Shown here: one piece after another, positions 1 to 10,256 of the stretch
Layout of the letters: each line of letters starts with the position of its first letter
How positions within the stretch are numbered: the first letter of the stretch is position 1
DNA from: Paracamarosporium sp. OC-R06-R3
Lineage: Eukaryota; Ascomycota; Dothideomycetes; Pleosporales; Didymosphaeriaceae
Direction: 5' to 3'
Assembly (NCBI GenBank): GCA_019828545.1
Contig: JACVRA010000348.1
Coordinates: 1-38,975 of the forward strand
DNA length: 38,975 nt
Notes under the pieces: generated by a model
The model's database searches: none
Told to the model about the DNA's origin: nothing
Seen by the model: only the letters and a program-made list of their open reading frames with translations
Translations under genes and position numbers: made by a program

Positions 1-343
1 CCAGTTCTTGCCTACAGGACGAGGAGGAGGATCCTGGCCACGCGCAGCGAGTAGATTGTCGGCCATCCGTCGTACGTCAATGATATGGGGTGGAAAGCCT
101 CGTCGATCTAGCTCTAGGATCCACTGAACGACTGCTCCTCAGTAGGCTGTAGCTTCCTTTGGGAGATATGTGCGGCCGCTGTAGGCTGCCTACTGAGAGG
201 CGGCTCTAGAGGGTTGTTTGAGGGATATTATATAGGGTAGCAGCTCTGCGCTGGCTTTTAACGCGTTTATATTGAAAGTTCTGGGCTGCAAGAAGGATTC
301 TGCCCTCTTTTTGAGGCAATAGAGGCTGGTTACGTGGCTGCAT
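1..343 (-). pseudogene. Decayed pogo/Fot1-family transposase, N-terminal part, cut by the window edge
   Basis: On the minus strand an ATG at 343 opens 45 codons that read like the N-terminal helix-turn-helix of fungal Fot1/pogo transposases (RRAATLYNIPQTTL, ending in a TAG at 206-208). Translation resumes beyond the stop (RPHISPKGSYSL), then a one-base indel near 139-150 moves it to another frame. There the CENP-B-type helix-turn-helix is clear: VVQWILELDRRGFPPHIIDV followed by RRMADNLLAARG, running off the window at position 1. The TAG could be a CAG changed by C-to-T, as in repeat-induced point mutation, but one site is weak evidence. The copy cannot encode a working transposase; the DDE domain lies outside the window. 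Family call is firm; the element name is unknown. Confidence 0.85.
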
Positions 344-427
344 AATGATGGAAAGTTGACGCGTCGTACGCGATTTGGTGGGGCGGCCGATCAGGTGGTG
401 TGGCCGAGCCGATGGTGGAACACGTTA
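344..427 (-). repeat. Probable 5' leader and terminal end of the left pogo-type element
   Basis: Read on the minus strand, the sequence upstream of the transposase ATG is GC-rich and repeats CCACC-type words, running back to ACGTGTTCCACC next to a TA at 426-427. Pogo/Fot1 elements insert at TA, so the element may end at 425. The matching terminal repeat is outside the window, so the boundary is inferred. Confidence 0.35.
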
Positions 428-755
428 CCTACTTTGAGTCGCTCGTAGAATGGAAGCTCAGGACCAATTGGACTAAACACTATTCCTAATTCTAAATCTT
501 ACGTTGCAGGCAATTGCTCTAGCGGCAATAGTAGCAATATTGTTTGAAAACCACGACTGAGTGGAATTACGCTTTCGCGCGTTTTACATGTTTCAGGTAT
601 CTATTATCATACTTCCGCAACAAAACGTACAGACGGAGATGCTCCTCAATACAATTATTTTACATGGCCCAGACGCCGCATCCTTTGGAGCTAGGAGGAG
701 GGTAATACAAGTGGTGAAAGCGTCATCGATAAATTACAAGGCTATGAGAATACGC
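428..755. other. Intergenic spacer
   Basis: This AT-richer stretch lies between the left transposon relic and the 3' end of the MAM33 gene. It has only short open frames without recognisable protein character and no RNA gene. It probably holds the MAM33 3' untranslated region, in minus orientation. Confidence 0.5.
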
Positions 756-1860
756 TTACTCAACGAACTTCTTGACGTCTGGTCTAGGTTAGCGATCGCA
801 CGGAAGTGTCAGGCAGGGGAATGACTTACTGTTCAACCACCCAATGTACTCCTTCTGCTCTTTGTGGTCAATGTAGTCAGGGATGAACAAAGCCATCCGT
901 GTGTTGATGCCGCGCTCCTCGAGGTACTTCTCAAGCAGGACCTGAAGATCCTCATCCAGGTTGTTGAATGGTGGGCCAGTATACAGTGTCCGTCTCGCCC
1001 AGTCCTTCTCGGCGGTCGCGGGGTCAGCGAGGTCGGCAGAAGGGAAGTACCATAGATCCTCGATCAGGAAGTCACCGTCCTGAGCGGTGGCATCAATGGC
1101 AAGAGCACCCTTTCCAGATCGCTCGATGCGGATGTTGGCATGTACGGGGAAGCCTTGCTGCGCGTCCTCGTCATATTCGTCGTCAAGCTCTTCACGATCG
1201 GCCGGCGCAACGCGGTCTTCGGGCGCAACGCGGATGTTTCCATCGCGAGTGTTGCCCTGGTTAATGGCGCCCTTCGTGTTGGCACCGCCAGACTGGCCGT
1301 CGACTATGTCGTCCACCTCATTATCGTACATTGCAGAGTCGTTGAGATCCTCGTCAGGCAGGTTGTTGTTTAGGTCAGCAGTAGAGAAGGTAATGCGGAT
1401 CTTCTCGTCGCCAAAGGTGCGGGTCAGGGTGACCTCCTGGTGGCCGGGCTTGTCCTCGATCTGTAAAAGTGAGCCTTGACATCCTCACATATACAATTCG
1501 TGGGGAGCGTACCTCAAAGGGACTGTTCTCAAGATACTCCTTGATGTTGGTGGAGAGGTCCTCATCCTCCTTCAGGTCCTCCTCCATGGCGATCTCGTTC
1601 TGCAGTTTCGCTACAAGCTCCTCCTTGACTATGTTGTGTTAGCCAAGCCCCAAGCAGAAACCTTCGTGTATCCTACCATCTGACTCTTGTCTCCGGATCG
1701 CCGAGATGTGGAAGGAAGCTGTGAGACGCGGTACCGACTGTGTCCATGCTGGGAGAGCAGCGACTGGTCGGAAAAGGGACGACTGCGGGCGGATCGCTTT
1801 CGAGGAGAGGCGAGCGGCAGACCGCGGAGCCGAGCGGGCAATGTTTCTGAGGCCGAGCAT
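756..1860 (-). CDS. MAM33/p32-family mitochondrial matrix glycoprotein, four exons
   Basis: Join on the minus strand: 1860..1677, 1628..1513, 1460..830, 778..756. This gives 317 residues. The introns (48, 52 and 51 nt) have GTAGGA, GTACGC and GTAAGT donors; the last uses the CAG just past an earlier TAG and restores a conserved-looking C-terminus (WLNNVKKFVE). Residues 1-55 are rich in Arg, Ser and Ala without acidic residues, a typical mitochondrial presequence. The rest is the acidic MAM33 fold: an EELVAKLQNEIAMEEDLKED helix, NSPFEIEDKPGHQEVTLTR strands, an Asp/Glu-rich insert (EELDDEYDEDAQQ) and the closing YLEERGINTRMALFIPDYID segment. The family forms doughnut-shaped matrix trimers tied to mitochondrial translation and respiration. 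An in-frame ATG at 1974 exists, but the start at 1860 puts the presequence first. Confidence 0.93.
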
Positions 1861-2269
1861 TGTGGAGAAAAAGAAAGGATAGAGAGAGGAAGGTGAGGAC
1901 AAACAAAGGTTTGTTTTGCAAGTTGTTGGATGCGGAGCTTCGATGATGTTCCCAAGCGTAACTTTTCGATGCACGGATCATCTCTTGGCGGGGAGCTTTG
2001 CTCGACTCACCTCTGCCGCTATCGGCTTGAACATTGTGCAATTGAACTACATAGTTGGGTTCTCTTGGAGAGGCCCTTTCACAGATCCCTGGAACCTTTC
2101 TCGTTGTTGTCGAGTTTATTCCGCAACGGTGAATCCCACACCTACCTCCAATCGCAATTGTGACGCGCTCTCTCAAAGTGCACGCGATACCGAGTGAACT
2201 TTACGTTTTCGCGTCATATAGCATTTAATTCCTGCAAATATACAATCGGGCCTCTGAGGCGCATGAACC
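1861..2269. promoter_or_regulatory. Shared divergent promoter of MAM33 and the citrate carrier gene
   Basis: These 409 bp separate the start codons of two head-to-head genes whose products both go to mitochondria. A CCAAT pentamer lies at 2148-2152, about 120 bp before the carrier ATG, and could bind a HAP/CCAAT-type complex. No clear TATA box is seen. Co-regulation is inferred from the layout. Confidence 0.5.
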
Positions 2270-3467
2270 ATGGCCACCGTGCCCTCAGAGAAGAAGAAGG
2301 TATTATGCTACCCAACAACGTCAGATACACTCATACTGAACTTTGTTAGCCGAGCGCTCTTCGATCAATCATTGCAGGCGCAACAGCAGGCGCTGTAGAA
2401 ATTTGTACATTCCCCATAGCCACGCTTTAGTGAATCTAGCTAACACATTATAGCAATAACATACCCCGCCGAATGTACGTGACCAAGCGACGATCTCTCG
2501 AGCAAGATTTCCTGACCAGCATGCATAGTCGCTAAGACACGATCGCAACTAAACCGGCGGCTACCGGACGGGAAGAAACTGCCATGGCCACCGTTCGGCA
2601 AGCAGTGGTACGCAGGGTGTACGACACTGATAATTGGCAATTCGCTGAAGGCTGGAATACGTACGTAAAGACTGCATGGGAAACCTAAGGCACTCCTCTG
2701 ACGTAGCCGCAGGCTTTGTTGCATTTGATATGTACAAGTCACTGCTCTCAGACGCAGAAGGCAAGGTTTCAGGTCCTGCGACCGTGATAGCAGGGTTTGG
2801 TGCTGGAGCTACCGAGTCACTGCTTGCTGTGACACCCTTCGAGAGTATCAAGACTCAGCTCATTGACGATCGCAAATCCGCGAATCCTCGTATGCGCGGC
2901 TTCCTTCACGGTTCGAGGATAATAGCACAAGAGAAAGGTATCCGAGGTTTCTTCCAGGGCTTCGTCCCTACAACGGCACGACAGGCCGCCAATTCAGCTG
3001 TGCGCTTCTCCAGCTACACGGCACTCAAACAAATGGCACAATCCTATGTTGAACCTGGCGAGAAGCTAGGCGCAGCGAGCACATTCGGACTGGGAGGCCT
3101 AGCTGGCGTCATCACCGTGTACACCACGATGCCTATAGATACAGTGAAGACGCGGTTCGTATTTCTGTTTCAACTTGATTTGACATATACTGATATATCG
3201 GATGACAGAATGCAATCAATCGAAGCCCGAAGCATGTACAAGAATAGTTTCCATTGCGTAGCACAAATCTTCAAAGAGGAAGGCGTGCTCACATTCTGGT
3301 CTGGCGCTGTTCCTCGTCTAGGGCGACTCATTCTGAGTGGAGGTATTGTTTTTACCATGTAAGTGTATTTGTGGCTCGCTTGTCCTTCCGAAGGCTAATC
3401 CAGACGCAGGTATGAGAAAGCAATGGAGTTCATGGACAGGGTCGACCCGCACGGACGTTACATATGA
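2270..3467 (+). CDS. CTP1: Mitochondrial tricarboxylate (citrate) transport protein, SLC25 family, seven exons
   Basis: Join: 2270..2299, 2350..2404, 2454..2474, 2529..2660, 2713..3154, 3209..3358, 3410..3467. This gives 295 residues, the usual length of mitochondrial citrate carriers. All six introns are 49-54 nt. The three carrier repeats each show the Px[DE]xx[KR] signature: PAEFAKTR in the first, PFESIKTQ in the second and PIDTVKTR in the third. Further family marks are SALRSIIAGATAGAVEI near the start, GKQWYAGCTTLIIGNSLKAG in repeat one and WSGAVPRLGRLILSGGIVF near the end. The protein sits in the inner mitochondrial membrane and exchanges citrate for malate or other tricarboxylates, feeding cytosolic acetyl-CoA. 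Donor GTTCGT at 3155 is less common, but the frame join (KTR then MQS) supports it. Confidence 0.95.
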
Positions 3468-4000
3468 TGTAGACGTCCGCGCTGAGATGTGTGTTTTCAA
3501 CCCAGCAGTTCGCCTAAAATTTCCGCAACCGTATACCCTGCACTGTACACCGAGAAAAAGTCTCCGACGATCTCAGAGGAGACATTACCTCGGAGACGGC
3601 CAAAGCTTGAAACACAATCACCTGTACTTGTTTATTCGCGACATATGTCCGCCAGAGACTTCGCTGGTGAGGCTTAGATCAATAGATGTACAAACAACAA
3701 TCAAGCATCGTAATTCTTACATGAGCACAGACTGAACGAGATCGCCACAACCGTCTTCGTCATGAACAAGATCTGGTTGACAATCTGGCCAAGAGCTGAA
3801 GAATGTCACTTGTGCAGGATCTGCGGGTAAGATTAAGGTTGTAATTTAGGTTCTTACGTAGGGCTGCATATCCCAACCTAGATAAGCTTGCGATTAGAAC
3901 AAGTTGCTAAAGATCACCTTGCGAGATTGATGCCGTCCACGACAAGTAAACGTTGTAGCGCATTGGGGCGGAATTATCATTGCACACGGAGAGTCCGATC
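3468..4000. other. Intergenic spacer downstream of the citrate carrier
   Basis: No convincing coding frame is seen. The plus-strand frame running to 3735 only extends the carrier's last exon in a wrong frame. A minus-strand frame over 3907-4137 overlaps the weak gene candidate that follows. The first part should be the carrier 3' untranslated region. Confidence 0.45.
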
Positions 4001-4602
4001 TTAGTCGGCAGTAGGAGGAATCCTTCGGCAACAGATGCGCCTTGTCGTACGCGGGTCCAAATTGCATGCGTCACTTTGTGTATGCTGCCAGCAAGCGATT
4101 GCGACGAACGTTGAGTCAACGTAGACAGCGGCCGCATGCCTAACGGAACTCCGTCAAAGGCACCAGCGAACTACGCCTAGGCAACATACACAAGCTCGCA
4201 TGATTTAGCGCAGACCAAGGAGATGAAAAATCTTAAGGAGCGTACTCTAGGCTCGTTGTACCTGAAGTCCCAGTAGGGGGGATTCTCGTCGCTAAATTTA
4301 TCCGGACTCAGCGAAATATGATTGGTTGCTGGACAGGCAGACGAGACCCGGAACTGCCGACGGCTTGGTTTTGCTCTTAGACTTTTGCTATTCCAGGCTG
4401 TATCCTTGTCGAAGGAGCCGTTGTACCATGCATCGATATGCGTGAATGTGTGCGAGACCGTTGAGGGCTGTAAACGGGTATAAGCAAGCATCCGCACGCT
4501 GTCTACAACATTAGTCAGCCAGGTGTAGAAGCTCGAGGCGGCTGACGAAGTGTATTCGAAGCCGTCCAACATACCTCGTGCAGCTCGTAGCAAGCAGTGC
4601 AT
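4001..4602 (-). CDS. Possible small three-exon gene or gene relic, function unknown
   Basis: I do not recognise this product. A minus-strand reading joins 4602..4575, 4502..4262 and 4139..4001 into 135 residues. It is supported only by splice-like signals. The first intron (72 nt) has a GTATGT donor, a CTGACTAAT branch-like sequence and a TTGTAG acceptor. The second (122 nt) runs from GTACAA to GTTAG; using an earlier CTAG acceptor at 4177 instead gives a frame that stops early. Exon two reads like soluble protein (IDAWYNGSFDKDTAWN, then NHISLSPDKF). No domain, signal peptide or membrane helix is evident. It may be a lineage-specific gene, a relic or chance. Confidence 0.2.
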
Positions 4603-5096
4603 CTACAAACCTTCAAGCACAGGCCTGCACTCCACAACGCCGGCTCCCTGCTTCCGTCGAGAGGCTGGGCGCTCCCACGCTACGCGAGTAGGCGACAAGG
4701 GACGCTGAAAGGAGTCTAACAGCTCCAACCGCTGCCAAAGTCGAGACGAGCGTCGGTAATCTCCCATACACGGACACATTTTTAGAGGACGAGGCGCTGC
4801 AGAATCCTGGCTTGGACCCAGCATCACAGTCGTAAGAGGTCTCGCGGTTTCAACTACATCGGGAACCTGCACTTGGGGGCCACCCAACACGCCTACATAG
4901 CTCCTACAAGCGGGAACTAGTCGTGACCTTACTGAACTCTACTGGGGTGCATTGCTCCCATTTATACTCGCAACACCCCCGGAAACGCTCACTTTGCAGC
5001 CTCATTAGTCCATTGCTCTCGCGCGTACGTGCTGTGCATACGCCCGTAAGCCCCGCATTCGCCGTACGAAGAAGCCGTGATACGGGCGTTAACCAC
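4603..5096. other. Upstream region of the large Zn2Cys6 gene
   Basis: No gene is supported. An in-frame ATG at 4923 would add 58 residues to the following regulator, but that stretch is Ser/Arg/His-rich without conserved character, so I treat it as promoter and leader. Confidence 0.4.
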
Positions 5097-7949
5097 ATGT
5101 CTGGCCCAAACCCCACCGGCTCGCCTCCCCACGAGGTTTCCAATGCCGCTTCACCTCCCCCAGCGCACGAGAGGAAACACAAGGAGCATACTCGAATTCG
5201 GCGCCGCAATCGATTGATTACCTCTTGCCTGGAATGCCGACGCCGCAAGCTAAAGTGCGACAAACAGCAACCATGCACGAATTGCACCCGCTTCTCGCGA
5301 CCATGCGTCTTCATCGCGCCATCACTAGACCCAGAGGCCCAAGCGAAGCTCGTCGAGGTCAAGGAGAAGATGGGTTTGCTGGAAAAGACGCTTGAAGATG
5401 ATGTCGCACGTCGGAGCACCCCTAAACCACTCTTTGAGGCACCCAGACTACCGGGTCAGGTCCCCGGCCATAGCGATGAAGAAGACGAAGAAGACACAAA
5501 GGACTTGGAATTCATCGATATTGCTACCGAGCACGCAACGTACTACGAAGACGAGGGCAACGACGATATTGTCGATCTTGGCATCGCCATGGGGAAGATG
5601 CGAATTACGGAAAGAGTGGGCGGTCTCGTCCGTCCTAGACTGTCCGAAGAACTGAATGAAGCTCTCAAGCTTGTTCCAGATGTAGATCCGTCGCTGAACC
5701 CATATGCCGGTCAGTCGCCCAGCTCTTGGATGTCTCCATCTGGCGACTTTTTGGCGCCCTCTTCCAGTTTTTACTTCGCCCCAGGTGTTGAGAAGACTAC
5801 CATGATGACCTACCTTCCGAACAAAGTTCTCGTTGACAAGCTGCTGGCACATTACTGGGAAGCCGTGCATCCTATCGTCCGAACTCTTCACCGCCCCTCG
5901 TTCGAACGCAAATACGATAGCTTTTGGAGAAGCATCTCCTCAGGAATCGAACCACCTAGATCATTCCAGGCAGTCGTCTTCGGAATGCTCCTCCAATCTA
6001 TCATTTCTATGCCAGCAGATAAGTCCTTGACCGAGTTTGGAGCGGAAAAGAAAGGCTTGGTCGACAACTTCAGGTTAGGCTCAGAATCTGCATTATCTAG
6101 GGCAAACTTCCTGCGAACTACCAAACTCGAGACCTTGCAAGCTACTGTTATGTATTTGGTGAGTTTCCGGTCATCACAGCATGATCCTCAATCGTCTTCT
6201 TTTCGCTGTCAAGAACTCATAAGACTCAAGAAACCGTTCCTCTGAACAATTACTGACTTAGTCTATAGTTGGCACTCTGTCGATCAGAAGTCTCCCGAGC
6301 TCACTCTGCCCTCATGGGAGCTGTAATTCGTCTCGCAGAGTGTATGGGTCTCCACCGCGATCCTTCAACCTATTCCACCAACCCAGTTGAGGTCCAGATT
6401 CGCCGTCTAATCTGGTACCAAATCTGCTTCCTCGACTTACGAACCTGTGAGGCAACCGGACCACGCCCACAAATCAGGCGCGACGAATACGATACACGAT
6501 TTCCACTCAATGTCGAAGACGACGAGCTCGAACGCGCTGCTCAGCGCGGCGACAACATCACACAAGACAGCAAGTCCTTCACACTCATGACAATTACCCG
6601 TATGCGAGCAGAGTGTTTTGAGCTGTACCGAATAATTTGGACAGAGCGGCCAAAACTGCAAAGGAAAGCTGAACCTGGTGAGAAGAAGACAACGCTCACA
6701 GGTCTCCTTGGCCGCATACAATCGTTCAGGGCAGCTATGGAGAAGGCATATCTCCCTATGATGGTCAGGGACAATCCCCTACATGCGGTCGCTATGGAAA
6801 TGTATGGTATCATGAGCTCGCGATTATATCTTGCGACACTGCACCCCTTCGCCTCAAGCGACAAACGGAAGATGCCAGAGCGACTGCGACAGATCATGAT
6901 TTCGTCGTGCCTCATGATCATCGAACACAGTATGAACATCGACGAGCAGCCAGCTTTGTCTCAATGGTCATGGTATGTTGGTGCTCTGCACCAGTACCAT
7001 TCAGCTATACTCTTGCTCTCGGAAATGTACGTTACGCGTATCGATCCTGCGCTCTCTGCGCGCATATGGCGAAGCCTCGACTATACCTTCGAGCTTCCTT
7101 CGAGCCTGGGCGAGAATGAGAAGATACGCTTTTTATTGAGCGAATTGGTTGAAAGAACAGGCTCATATTCCTCGCTTCGACGAGTTCGCGCGCCCAGCGA
7201 TATGCCTCATGCAGGGCCCCGGGTAAGTGCAGGGCCTTCAACATGGCCGGAAGGCTCACGACATGCATTCTTGCCACAAGTGTTTCAGCCTGAAAGGCAT
7301 GAGGGTGGCAACACTCGACATGATCAAAGGCACGGGTCGCCTGGCAGTAGTGGCTACACCGCAAGTAACAAAAACAGTCCCTACAGCCAGCATTCGCATC
7401 TACCTTCACACACTGACCGCCCGCAGGCCCCATACACTACCCCCGCCGGGATCAGTGGCAAGGGGCCGCTCGGTGCAATTCCTCAGGTAGACTGGGGAGC
7501 TGTCGACATGAGCGCGCAATCTCTGTCTCGGCTTCCTCCCGTATCAAACCCTGAACCGTACAGCTTTGGAGGGTTTGCTCCGACTTCTAAACCACCTATG
7601 GCGCCGATTTACACACCGCCTAACACTGAAGTGCCCGGTACTTCAGGGCTACCGGCGTCAGCAGCACCAACAGGCACGGGTGGCACTGGTACAAGCCCTA
7701 CTGATGCGTTGATCAATGATATCGATTGGGTGAGTGTTGCCCCATCCACACTGTACTTCATTAAAGGCACCAGTCATCCCGTAATGTGTAACTGACACTT
7801 TGCCATAGAACGAGTGGGATAAGCTCTTTGGGAGTGCGCAGATGGGACCGGGGAACGTTGTTATCCCACCTTTTACGTTTCCGACGTTCGAGCCGAATGA
7901 GTTGCAGTGGTCTGGCGATCATGGTCAGGGTGGCCTCGGGTTGCAGTGA
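5097..7949 (+). CDS. Zn2Cys6 transcription factor with fungal-specific regulatory domain
   Basis: Join: 5097..6158, 6269..7729, 7809..7949, giving 887 residues. The DNA-binding cluster has Cys44, 47, 54, 60, 63 and 70 (CX2CX6CX5CX2CX6C), with basic residues before and within it. A short coiled-coil-like helix follows (AKLVEVKEKMGLLEKTLEDD). The fungal_trans regulatory domain starts at about residue 240 (LLAHYWEAVHPIVRTLHRPS) and continues across the first intron (SALMGAVIRLAECMGLHRDP). The C-terminal 200 residues are Pro/Ser/Gly-rich and end in an acidic, aromatic patch (INDIDWNEWDKLF) that may activate transcription. Introns are 110 and 79 nt. A further GTAAGT...TTTCAG segment (7223-7288, 66 nt, in frame) could be an optional intron. 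It probably acts in the nucleus as an activator; target genes cannot be told from sequence. A start at 4923 is possible but less likely. Confidence 0.9.
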
Positions 7950-8731
7950 GCTGACATACGTGAATTCTTCTTTCGAGGCGTTTCTGGAAATACATTTCGA
8001 CTATTGGAAGACTATTGACCATGTGTGCGGCGGCAGCCAGCGAACGTGATACCCTGATGGCAACAAGACGGCCGGCCAAGTAGCCTCCGACCCGGGAGGG
8101 CCCCTTATTCTATTTTTTGATCAGTGCTTTGGCGATAAGCTTGCCCATTTCTACAATACCGACCTCACTGGTCAGGCGCGATGAACAACGGAAATAAGAC
8201 AAAATGCCATAGATAGTGTGTTTAGCTTGGAAGAGCCCTAAGTGGAGGCAGAAGCAACGCTGCTGGTGCTATTAGTGAAGGTGCCGTTTTCATCTTTCTA
8301 ACGGCCTTGCAGCGACATGATTAGAATATTCAAAAATAGCATTATGTTTATATGCACCACCGGTATCTATGATTCTAGCTTCCTTTTGACGTGAACCAGC
8401 GTCACCTCCGTCCGTTTCCGATGATAGTTGCGCAGAGATATCACAAAGGAAACTCTGCAAGAGTCGACGACGGAGGCATAGTTCTGGCTTTGTTCCAATA
8501 CTGAGCTCTTCAGCGATAGTCCCTTAATGCTGAATCCAATGCATGGTGGCGTCGCTACCTTCTGTAGGTGGGCCTAATTGAGTTATCACAGACGTCGCGC
8601 GCGGATAAATCTGCTACACCTGTTGCATTTGTTCTGATTTTTCCACCTCAATGTTCTGATCGATACAGAGAGCGTCAATCCAGAGTACCAGCGGCTCGTC
8701 CTCGAATATTCAATGAGCAAACGCGACATGG
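7950..8731. other. Intergenic spacer
   Basis: No coding frame, RNA gene or repeat with clear ends is visible. The first part should carry the 3' end of the Zn2Cys6 transcript. Confidence 0.45.
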
Positions 8732-9109
8732 TCAAAAACGACACGTACTAACAGTGTTCCCAAGATCTTCCCACCACCGCTTTAGGACGTACCCACAATC
8801 AACAAAGTTATGCAGCCGCGAACTATCGATAAAAGTTATCAGGTGCCTATTGATTAAACGCGTATCGTCTAGCTTTCTAACGTAACCCAGAGCGCTATCA
8901 ACATCCTCCAAAGTCGACGCCGTTCGCAGAGACCTAGCGCAGGCTCGGGAAGCAATCTCCCATACTTGAGCCGCATTCCTGATGCGAAAGGTAAGCTCGA
9001 CCTCAGGGGTACCCCAAGCATAGTGGGAATGAAACAATGGCTCCGCCAGATGGGTCACCCAGTATGACTGCAGAAACAGCCTTTTGGACTTTACTGATAA
9101 AGACATCAT
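8732..9109 (-). CDS. Unrecognised 125-residue open frame, possibly a small or partial gene
   Basis: This minus-strand frame has balanced, protein-like composition, with segments such as TPEVELTFRIRNAAQVWEIA, ASTLEDVDSALGYVRKLDD and SSRLHNFVDCGYVLKRWWED. I do not recognise the family. There is no signal peptide, transmembrane helix or cysteine pattern. A GTTAGT sequence just before the stop could be a splice donor, so the gene might continue toward lower coordinates. It overlaps the start of a plus-strand folylpolyglutamate synthase scrap by 9 bp, so both could be debris of one rearranged locus. It could also be a chance frame. Confidence 0.25.
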   Translation of the reverse strand: MMSLSVKSKRLFLQSYWVTHLAEPLFHSHYAWGTPEVELTFRIRNAAQVWEIASRACARSLRTASTLEDVDSALGYVRKLDDTRLINRHLITFIDSSRLHNFVDCGYVLKRWWEDLGNTVSTCRF

Positions 9110-9280
9110 CTAGAGTCTCATATTCTCTGGGAATCGAATGTTCAGAGAGCCATGGATTCTGCGAGAAAGCTGGAGGCGGAAGCGGGAGGCGTGCATACGC
9201 TTGTCACTGGAAGTCAACACCTCGTTGGTGGCGCACTCTACTCGTTGAACAACTACGCGGCTAAACAAGAATTTGGTTAG
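9101..9280 (+). pseudogene. C-terminal fragment of folylpolyglutamate synthase
   Basis: The plus-strand frame between stops at 9098-9100 and 9278-9280 reads SHILWESNVQRAMDSARKLE and then GGVHTLVTGSQHLVGGALYS. The LVTGSxHLVGGxL block is the characteristic last strand-turn of folylpolyglutamate synthases, which add glutamates to folates. The normal enzyme is about 450-550 residues; the ATP-binding and ligase domains are not found upstream, and the frame is closed just before the fragment. A frame shifted by one base upstream (LLDFTDKDII) might be further degraded sequence. It is best read as a relic of a partial duplication, or the tail left after deletion of the gene. A start at the ATG at 9152 would give only 42 residues. 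Confidence 0.6.
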
Positions 9281-10256
9281 TCTTCATTTCCTCTAAGTTT
9301 ATTACGTTTTAAACGGCAAGTCGGCGATTTCGTTGTTAACAAGGTATTAGACGTTACTCTCCTGCTTAAGACATGCTTGACCCCCGTTATACCAGGACAA
9401 TGACAGCGTGGGTAGGACGATGGGTATACAACCGGCTGAATGTCTCTCGAGGCGCTTTGGAAATGCATTCTATACGTTGGATGTCTTCTGATTGTAGCTC
9501 GCTTGCGTTATCTGGGCGTAGTTTAAAAAAACGCTGCATCGCCATTTACATAGCACTGCTTTAGATACTACATTAAGACCGACTATTTCAAACCTACGAT
9601 GAAATGATGCGGCTTTCCAGGAAGTGATTGATTGATTGGATGCTTTTCAAGACGTGGGACATTGTTGGAAACAGGCTGCTTACTGTAACAAGGTGAATTG
9701 CAAATTCATTAAGCACATCACGATACAACAAGATCAGATATTCGAGGTGTTCTCAAGCCAATGAGTATTGATTTGTGTATAATTGCTTTATATGCAAAGC
9801 ATGTTGCTTTTGGCCCCGTCGCGTGCGCGTTGACAGCCCTACGGTCGGCTAGCGGCAAACAAGCTTCCTGGGCCCGCGCTAAGACTTGTGTAAGGAATGA
9901 ACAGACGGACCATTGTGCCTTGAAACTGGGCAACGGCAGTGCGGGGAGGATGAGAGTACGCAATCAGGTAGACGGTCCATCCAGGCCCATAAATCAAGCA
10001 TTCCAATCTATCAAGACCATAACGTATTGCCTTGGCAAAGCCCACGGTGTTCTGTCAGCCCATCATTTAATCCCAGGCAGCTGCAACGTCACCGCTCGCC
10101 AAACCACTCTGCACACCCCAGTCCAGCACACCCACTCATTGCACACCAAACAGGCCAACCAGCGCCCTCGGGCATACATAATCCACAACCACGGCGTCTC
10201 CACTTCAAAGACGGAGCTCTTCTTTTCGCATCAGCCCGGCAACCCTCGCGCCGCCC
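9281..10256. other. Intergenic spacer and upstream region of the TLDc gene
   Basis: No gene is supported. From about 10080 the plus strand becomes strongly C/A-rich (CACCCC and CCACC words), typical of the leader just before a fungal start codon. Long frames on both strands there reflect composition. Confidence 0.5.

Noticed and set aside
4923..5096. Longer N-terminus for the first Zn2Cys6 protein
   Set aside because: The 58 extra residues are Ser/Arg/His-rich without family resemblance, and the ATG at 5097 leaves a normal lead before the zinc cluster.
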